Below are positions 42,627 to 48,250 of a DNA stretch of 48,250 nucleotides, in pieces (the first letter of the stretch is position 1; every line of letters starts with the position of its first letter). Below the pieces are notes generated by a model that had not been told where the DNA came from, ran no database searches, and was given only the letters and a program-made list of their open reading frames with translations. The translations under genes and the position numbers were made by a program. Origin of the DNA: Bacillota bacterium (GTDB taxonomy: Bacteria > Bacillota > Sulfobacillia > Sulfobacillales > JAIMBI01); assembly GCA_021846565.1 (NCBI GenBank), contig JAJZWS010000020.1:1-48250 (forward strand). The letters run 5' to 3'.

Positions 42627-44033
42627 GTGAACGAACGTGATAGGACGATCCTCGCGCGCTTGGAACGTCTGCCCGCATGGCCCTACTCGTGGCGGTTGTT
42701 GCTCGTGATTGCGGCCGCTTGGTTCTTTGCATTCTTCGACATCGGCAATATCGCCGACGTGTTGCCCAGCGCCCTCAGGACGTACCACGCCACGGCCACG
42801 CTGGGGGCAGCCGCCGTAAGCGCCGGACTATTTGGTTACGTGGTGGGCGAACTGGCCAACAGCACCCTGAGTGACCTGAGGGGTCGGCGGGTGGCAATCG
42901 TTTCTGCAGCGCTTCTGTACTCCGTCGGTTCCCTTATCAACGGGTTCAGCCCCAGCCTCGGTGTGTTCATTGCCACGCGGTTCCTGGTCGGAGCCGGGGT
43001 CGGCGCTACTATCAGCGTGATGAGCACGTACCTGAGTGAGATTCTCCCGACGGGCGTGCGCGGTCGGTATGCAGCGTGGGCCACCATGCCAGCGCTCGTC
43101 GGATTGGGCGTTGTTCCGCTAGTGGCACTTGCGATTGTCCCGGGGACCGTCTTTGGGTGGCGCTTGCTGCTGATGGTGCCTGTCCTGGGCATCGTTCCGC
43201 TCCTCCTCTATTGGCGATCCATCCCGGAGTCCCCGCGCTGGTTGATCGAGCATCGTCACCCTGAAAGTGCGGACCAGTTGGTGAGCGAGGCAGAAGCACG
43301 CGTAGCTCGCCGTGGCCGCGATCTTCCCCCGGTGTCGTTGCCCACCCAGCCCCGGGGGGAGACGGGACACCGGAAGCAGTCCCGACTGGGCCTGGGAGCC
43401 ATTTTTCGCCCGCCTTTGTTGAGGATCACAGTTATCTTGCTACTCGTTTGGCTGTTCAACTATTTCGGCGCGTATGGGATCGCTGGTGTAGGGGTGACTG
43501 CCCTGGTGCAACACGGCTTTTCCCTCACGACCAGCATTCAGTTGACCATAGGTGGCAGTGTGGGAGGAGTGGTGGGGGCTTTAGTGGCACCCCATGTGAG
43601 CGACTTGTGGGTTCGCAAGTGGCCGTTGTTCGTGGTCACATTGGTCCTGGCTGCCTGCCTGGTGACGCTCGGAATGGCTCCGGCCAACTGGCTCATCTTT
43701 TTGGCATTCACCCTGCTGTATTTCCAGGTCGGCTTCTTTGCTCCCATCGGCTATCTGTTGACGGCCGAACACTTTCCCACAGCTGGCCGCAACTTGGGAG
43801 TGGCAGTCACGGATGGGCTTGGCCACCTCGGTGGGATGCTGGGTCCTGTCGCGGCACTGACCGTGTTGCAGCTGGCGGGGTTCGGCCCGATGTGGGTCAT
43901 GTTTGGAGTGGGATTCATCTTGTGCGCCATCATGGTGAGCTTCACCCAACCTACCACTCGTCGCACCTTGGAAGCGATCATAGAGACCGAGCGCACCCAG
44001 GGACGCGCAGGCAGCACCGAGGTCGGCGCGTGA
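42627..44033 (+). CDS. MFS metabolite:proton symporter
   Basis: A 468-residue MFS protein with 12 segments of the sugar-porter/aromatic-acid symporter type: WFFAFFDIGNIADVLPSALR (helix 1), the loop STLSDLRGRRVAIV, ISVMSTYLSEILPTGVRGRY and SIPESPRWLIEHRHPESADQ after helix 6. These porters usually import organic acids with protons. GTG 42627 has a strong SD AAGGAGG 9 bases before. It likely brings in the substrate of the island pathway. Confidence 0.9.
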   Translation: MNERDRTILARLERLPAWPYSWRLLLVIAAAWFFAFFDIGNIADVLPSALRTYHATATLGAAAVSAGLFGYVVGELANSTLSDLRGRRVAIVSAALLYSVGSLINGFSPSLGVFIATRFLVGAGVGATISVMSTYLSEILPTGVRGRYAAWATMPALVGLGVVPLVALAIVPGTVFGWRLLLMVPVLGIVPLLLYWRSIPESPRWLIEHRHPESADQLVSEAEARVARRGRDLPPVSLPTQPRGETGHRKQSRLGLGAIFRPPLLRITVILLLVWLFNYFGAYGIAGVGVTALVQHGFSLTTSIQLTIGGSVGGVVGALVAPHVSDLWVRKWPLFVVTLVLAACLVTLGMAPANWLIFLAFTLLYFQVGFFAPIGYLLTAEHFPTAGRNLGVAVTDGLGHLGGMLGPVAALTVLQLAGFGPMWVMFGVGFILCAIMVSFTQPTTRRTLEAIIETERTQGRAGSTEVGA

Positions 44034-44309
44034 AGAACGGATCCCTCCAGAGGCGGCGGTGGGTTGTCGCCCCTGGCGACGGGAAGACGACGAGGTGGGA
44101 CGGGGCGTTCCGTACCGCACACGCGCGGTATGTGGCAGAACTGCGCCGGCGTGTGGCGTGGGGGCGGGGAGTGTGCCGTGCATCGGGTGGACACGCTCTC
44201 CAGCCGGAGGTGTGGCATGACATCCCCTCCGCCGTGAGGCCCGGAAGCGATGAGATCCCTGGCCGACAGCAGTTTGAAAGCATCTGGTGAAGAGATGGAG
44301 GGTGAACAG
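44034..44309. other. Gap between the symporter and hydrolase genes
   Basis: 276 bases with no gene seen. The region returns to high GC and may contain a separate promoter for the hydrolase and synthetase genes, but none is clear. Confidence 0.35.
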
Positions 44310-45140
44310 ATGAACCGACGAGAATGCTGGGTCACCAGTTCAAGCGGCGTGCGCTTGGCGGTAACGGACACCGGCAACCCCCGTGGTATCCCGATGGTGT
44401 TCGTCCATGGATTCAACCAGGCACGCCAATGCTGGGAGCGCCAGTTGTCGAGTGATCTGGCCCGGGACTTCCGATGTATCGCCTTTGACCTCCGGGGACA
44501 CGGGGAATCGGACAAGCCCGACGACGCATACAACGCGGAGGACTGGGCCACCGATCTTCAATCAGTGCTGGACCAACTGGAGTTGGACCAACCAGTTCTT
44601 GTTGGCTGGTCGTTTGCCGGGATCATCATTGGAGACTACCTCCGGCATTTTGGGGACCGGCGTTTGCGCGGGATCGCGCTGGTGGGCGCCGTCACGCAAG
44701 AGCGGACAGAGACTGAAGAGGCTGTCACCAGCGCCGATCTGGCGATGTTGGTTCCGGGGTTGCTGAGCGACGACCTGACTGAGGGGCTCATCGCCCTGTC
44801 AGAGTTTGTCCGTTTGTTGTCGGCGGAATCCTTACAATCAAGTACATTTTATCAAATGTTGGGGTATAATGTCACTGTTCCTGTGTTTGTTCGTCGTCAA
44901 GGTTGGGCCGGAAGAGCTATCTCGCACTTTGACGTCTTACCAACCATTTCGAAGCCGGTGCTTATCGTTCACGGCCTGAAGGACAAAGTCGCTGTACCTC
45001 GTGTGGCGTACGTCAACGCTCATCTAATCCCACGTTCCATGCTGCGGGTTTATCCTGAGTCGGGTCACATGCCGTTCTGGGAGGAGGCATCCCGTTTTAA
45101 TCAGGATCTTCGTGAATTTGTGCGATCCACGGAGTCTTAG
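44310..45140 (+). CDS. Alpha/beta hydrolase
   Basis: A 276-residue alpha/beta hydrolase. Motifs: VFVHGFNQARQCWERQL (oxyanion region), AFDLRGHGESDKPDD, the nucleophile elbow GWSFAG, the acid in IVHGLKDKVAVP and the histidine in ESGHMPFWEE, a full triad. ATG 44310 follows GGAGGGTGA. The nearest relatives are small-molecule esterases, lactonases and haloperoxidase-like proteins. It could open a lactone or ester feeding the island pathway. The codon use of residues 175-200 is AT-rich. Confidence 0.9.
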   Translation: MNRRECWVTSSSGVRLAVTDTGNPRGIPMVFVHGFNQARQCWERQLSSDLARDFRCIAFDLRGHGESDKPDDAYNAEDWATDLQSVLDQLELDQPVLVGWSFAGIIIGDYLRHFGDRRLRGIALVGAVTQERTETEEAVTSADLAMLVPGLLSDDLTEGLIALSEFVRLLSAESLQSSTFYQMLGYNVTVPVFVRRQGWAGRAISHFDVLPTISKPVLIVHGLKDKVAVPRVAYVNAHLIPRSMLRVYPESGHMPFWEEASRFNQDLREFVRSTES

Positions 45141-45215
45141 TCGATCCGGCGATGGACGGTAGACCTGCTGAGCTCCCAGTCTCACGCCGGGCGCCAGAAA
45201 CAAAGAGGTGGTAAG

Positions 45216-47207
45216 ATGCCTGTTAAACGAGACGAATCAAGCAATGTTTTATGGACTCCATCGCACGAGATGGTTGTTGAATCGCATATATATGACTTTA
45301 TGACCTCAGTAAATAAGTCGTCGTATGTCGATCTATGGAAGTGGTCAGTTGACGATTTAGATGGATTTTGGGGAGCCGTGTGGAACTATTTTTCCTTGGG
45401 AGACCACGGAGAAGTCGTTTTGCAGAATCGTCGCATGCCGGGAGCTGAGTGGTTCCCGGGAACAACATTGAATTATGCCCAGCATTTATTGGCGCGCTTT
45501 ACGGATCCTGAGGCACCTCTAATCAGTTTCACCGATGAGCGCGGACCCACCAAAACGTGGTGCGTACGTCAGGTGTCTGAGATGGCGGGCGGCCTGGGAC
45601 ACACCCTGCGAAAGTGGGGAATTCGGCCGGGAGATCGCGTCGCTGCCTACCTACCCAACGTACCCGAGGCGGTTGTGGCGTTTATTGCAAGTGTCAGTAT
45701 CGGAGCAATTTGGTCGATTTGCTCTCCCGATTTCGGGTTGCTGAGCGTAACTGACCGGTTTCGGCAGATTGAACCCAAAGTCCTCTTGGTGACCGATGGA
45801 TATCGCTACAAGGGCGTGGCCCACGATCGACGAGGCATAGGGCAGGCCATGGTTGAGGCCTTGCCCACCGTGACCCATGTCATCGAGGTGCCAAATCTAG
45901 CCGAGGATACGAAAGCCGAGAGATGGATTTCGGGAGTTGAGAGCATCACGTGGAACGAGGCATGCCGCGACCGTGCTGCCTTGAGGTTCGAGCCGCTACC
46001 CTTTGACCATCCGTTGTGGATCCTGTACTCTTCAGGGACGACGGGGCTACCGAAGGCCATCGTGCACGGACACGGTGGTATGTTGCTTGCGCATTTGGTC
46101 ACAGACTTCTTTCACTTCGATCTGCACCCCGGAGATCGCTTCTTCTGGTTTAGCACGACCGGCTGGATGATGTGGAACATCGTCGTCAGCGCGTTGCTGG
46201 CTGGAAGTCACATCATGCTGTACGACGGCGACCCCACGTACCCAGAGATGGATCGCCTGTGGAGATGGGCGAGCGAGGAGCGATTCACTCTGTTCGGCAC
46301 AGGCGCCGCGTATCTTCACGGGCAGCAGAAGGCAGGCATCATACCGAGGCAACGGTATGACTTGAGCTCTTTGGTGGCGCTCGGGTCTACAGGGTCGCCG
46401 CTAAACCCGGAGGCGTACGACTGGGTGTATAACGCGGTCAAGCCCGACATATGGCTCGCACCTGCGAGTGGGGGGACCGATGTATGCTCCCCCTTTGTTG
46501 GAGGGTGTCCGCTGCTACCCGTCCGTCGCGGCGTGATGCAATGTCGCGTGCTGGGAGCGCGGGTTGAGTCTTTTGACCCGACAGGTCGGAGCCTTGTCAA
46601 CGAGACCGGCGAGCTGGTGGTAACCGCACCGATGCCCGGGATGCCCCTGTACTTTTGGGGCGACCATAATTTCGAGCGGTATCGGTCCAGTTATTTTGAG
46701 ATGTTCCCCGGAGTCTGGCGGCACGGTGATTGGCTGCGGTTGAACAGCGACGGCGAAGCTGTCATCCTCGGACGCTCGGACGCTACAATTAATCGATATG
46801 GGGTTAGGATGGGTTCAAGTGATATCTATCGGGCAGTACAAGGAACACAAGGCGTACAGGATAGTCTTGTAGTTGATTTGGAGGGTCTTCACGGTAATTC
46901 GTTTATGCCTCTGTTTGTCCAACTTGAACCTGGTGTAACATTGAGCAACGCCTTGCAGACCAAAATCCGCAAAGCGATCCAGAGTGCGCTATCGCCGCGC
47001 CACTTACCTGACGTCATCATACCGGTGTCGGACATTCCGCGGACGCTGAACGGCAAAAAACTGGAAGTGCCAATTCGGCGCATTCTTCAGGGACAATCTG
47101 TTCAGGAGGCAGTGGACCCAGATGCTATGGTGAACCCGGACAGCCTCCACGCGTTCGTGGAATACGCTCAGCGCCTTCGCGCGAGATCAGGAAAACGTGG
47201 TGAGTAA
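45216..47207 (+). CDS. Acetoacetyl-CoA synthetase (AcsA/AACS type)
   Basis: A 663-residue adenylate-forming enzyme. The N-terminus LWKWSVDDLDGFWGAVWNYF and PGAEWFPGTTLNYAQHLLAR are typical of acetoacetate-CoA ligases. The AMP-binding loop YSSGTTGLPKAI is at 271-282, followed by FWFSTTGWMMWN, PASGGTDVCSPFVGG and WRHGDWL, and the C-terminal catalytic Lys in TLNGKKLEVP. It would make acetoacetyl-CoA from acetoacetate and ATP. This fits beside the HMG-CoA-lyase-like gene, as lyase action releases acetoacetate. ATG 45216 has SD AGAGGTGG. Its first 250 bases are AT-rich. Confidence 0.92.
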   Translation: MPVKRDESSNVLWTPSHEMVVESHIYDFMTSVNKSSYVDLWKWSVDDLDGFWGAVWNYFSLGDHGEVVLQNRRMPGAEWFPGTTLNYAQHLLARFTDPEAPLISFTDERGPTKTWCVRQVSEMAGGLGHTLRKWGIRPGDRVAAYLPNVPEAVVAFIASVSIGAIWSICSPDFGLLSVTDRFRQIEPKVLLVTDGYRYKGVAHDRRGIGQAMVEALPTVTHVIEVPNLAEDTKAERWISGVESITWNEACRDRAALRFEPLPFDHPLWILYSSGTTGLPKAIVHGHGGMLLAHLVTDFFHFDLHPGDRFFWFSTTGWMMWNIVVSALLAGSHIMLYDGDPTYPEMDRLWRWASEERFTLFGTGAAYLHGQQKAGIIPRQRYDLSSLVALGSTGSPLNPEAYDWVYNAVKPDIWLAPASGGTDVCSPFVGGCPLLPVRRGVMQCRVLGARVESFDPTGRSLVNETGELVVTAPMPGMPLYFWGDHNFERYRSSYFEMFPGVWRHGDWLRLNSDGEAVILGRSDATINRYGVRMGSSDIYRAVQGTQGVQDSLVVDLEGLHGNSFMPLFVQLEPGVTLSNALQTKIRKAIQSALSPRHLPDVIIPVSDIPRTLNGKKLEVPIRRILQGQSVQEAVDPDAMVNPDSLHAFVEYAQRLRARSGKRGE

Positions 47208-47212
47208 GTGCT

Positions 47213-48010
47213 TTAGATCTCTGTGGATGATGCAAACCTCACGGAGGAGGCCGCAAATGTAGTGGAACATGCGGGAGGTGTCCTAAAACCAAGGGTGTCT
47301 CTGGACAAGGAGCATCCCTGTAGAATCCCGCACCATGTGACCGCGGTAGTGGCTGGGGAAGGCTGTCGAGTCCCACACTGTTTGGCCAGGCAAGTCCCAC
47401 GCTCCCTGGCCGCGGCGGTGGCGGCAAAGAGCGGCGGCAGGTGGTCGGCCACCGTAACCCGCTGGCGCATCGCGTCGAGCGGCCGCAACGCCAGTGTGTG
47501 GGGCCACGCGGTGTGCCCCCAGAGGACCAGCGCCACCGGGGCGGTGCTGTCGAGCGGGTCATTGCGCACGAAGCGGAGTTCTTGCAGCAGTCGGGGTGGC
47601 AGCCGGTGCGCGTCATCCACCGCCAGTTCCGGCTGCCGCCCCTGTTGGGTCGCCAGGGTCCACAGGGTGTCGCGGACCTGTCGATCCGTCGCTTCGGGGA
47701 ACTGGGCCGGGGGGGTCCCCAGCCGATGGGCGAGTTGTCGGTGGCACGGCCGAGGTGTCCCGTCATCCGAGGCGGGCAGAGGCTGCGGGAGGTACGGGCT
47801 GGGGGACAAGTCGCCTAGCCCGCCGGTAACGCGGCGCTGTTCCCCACCCCGGCCTCCCCGGTGAAGACCGCGAACCCCCGGTCGGCCACCACGGCGGCCA
47901 AGTGCGCCGCCCCCGCCCGGCGGGCCGGCGCGGCCCAGAGGTGCCCCACCGACAGGGCCCGCGTGCGCGTGAACGCCGGCCTGCTGCCGGCGCGGGTTCC
48001 AGGTATCGAC
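47213..48010 (-). pseudogene. TniB/ExeA-like transposition ATPase relic
   Basis: Reading the - strand in several frames recovers an AAA ATPase of the type found beside transposases. Walker A appears as FAVFTGEAGVGNSAALPAG, where the usual GKS/T lysine is Asn, and is followed by a stop. In another frame come Walker B PELAVDDAHRLPPRLLQELR and then NDPLDSTAPVALVLWG and DAMRQRV. The mutated P-loop and frameshifts show it is dead. It lies at the right edge of the island. Confidence 0.6.
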
Positions 48011-48250
48011 CCAACAACACCTCGTCAGAAGATACGATGTCACGCGCCCCGGCGGTCCAGGGTCGAAACCGGTTGCCGCAAGGGGATCGCACCGGGCCCC
48101 GAAAGACTGCCAATCGTCCCCGCCACCGCGGTGCACCCGGGTCCATGTTTTTTGCTGGGAGCCGGCCGCTTCCGAGCAAAGGATTAACACGCGACCAGCG
48201 CCCGTGCGTAGGCCGGCCAGCCAACCGTGACGTCAGACAAGTTGTCCAAC
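48011..48250. other. Window end, no gene recognised
   Basis: The ATPase relic frame may start here, but no conserved motif or start signal was seen. A transposable-element end could lie beyond the window. Confidence 0.35.

Noticed and set aside
1-48250. CRISPR array or long direct repeats
   Set aside because: No regularly spaced repeats were seen; the only tandem repeat is the 11-base triplicate at 17477.

Overview
The window is a chromosomal segment of a GC-rich, endospore-forming member of the Bacillota. The evidence is a spoIIE - tilS - ftsH block (15326-21531), the Bacillota arrangement, followed by a yfmF/yfmH peptidase pair. High GC, frequent GTG/TTG starts and purine-rich Shine-Dalgarno (SD) sites suggest a lineage such as Sulfobacillus, Symbiobacterium or Thermaerobacter. 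I cannot fix the genus. No tRNA, rRNA or CRISPR array was found.

Layout. 1-410: end of an ImmA-like protein and a broken DUF4411 toxin. 445-2720: thiD-thiE-tenA thiamine operon. 2857-8981: toxin-antitoxin (TA) modules and their relics around an MFS exporter, a CGNR-type regulator and a large membrane protein. 9265-12031: a compact sulfur/persulfide-type operon of ArsR-rhodanese regulator, metallo-beta-lactamase (MBL) fold protein and MFS transporter. 12648-13952: msrA and a GNAT acetyltransferase. 14293-25661: a TA pair, spoIIE-tilS, a second TA pair where hpt normally lies, ftsH, yfmF-yfmH and hutH. 26180-36791: MFS exporters, a HAD phosphatase, a frameshifted dienelactone hydrolase, a TetR-MFS-thioesterase operon, HxlR, another MFS gene and a PIG-V-like membrane protein. 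36960-48010: a catabolic island, poorer in GC in places, with an IS630 transposase relic on the left and a transposition-type ATPase relic on the right.

The most notable locus is the MBL gene at 10494-11225 (- strand). Its frame is open from a good SD/ATG to a GTGA overlap with the downstream MFS gene, except for two TGA codons (codons 21 and 185). Both fall where I recall related persulfide-dioxygenase-like proteins carrying cysteine. Each TGA is followed at bacterial SECIS spacing by a hairpin; the second is a perfect 7-bp stem with a GGUCG loop. This reads as an unannotated protein with two selenocysteines in a persulfide-handling operon. Nonsense decay is the main alternative.

The island encodes a PucR/CdaR-type regulator, HMG-CoA-lyase-like protein, enoyl-CoA hydratase, class III CoA-transferase, MFS importer, alpha/beta hydrolase and acetoacetyl-CoA synthetase. 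Together they suggest uptake and CoA-dependent cleavage of a branched dicarboxylate (for example 3-methylglutaconate or 3-hydroxy-3-methylglutarate), with recapture of acetoacetate. Several genes carry single-base frameshifts, two of them at C4/G4 runs, so real decay and sequencing error must be told apart.
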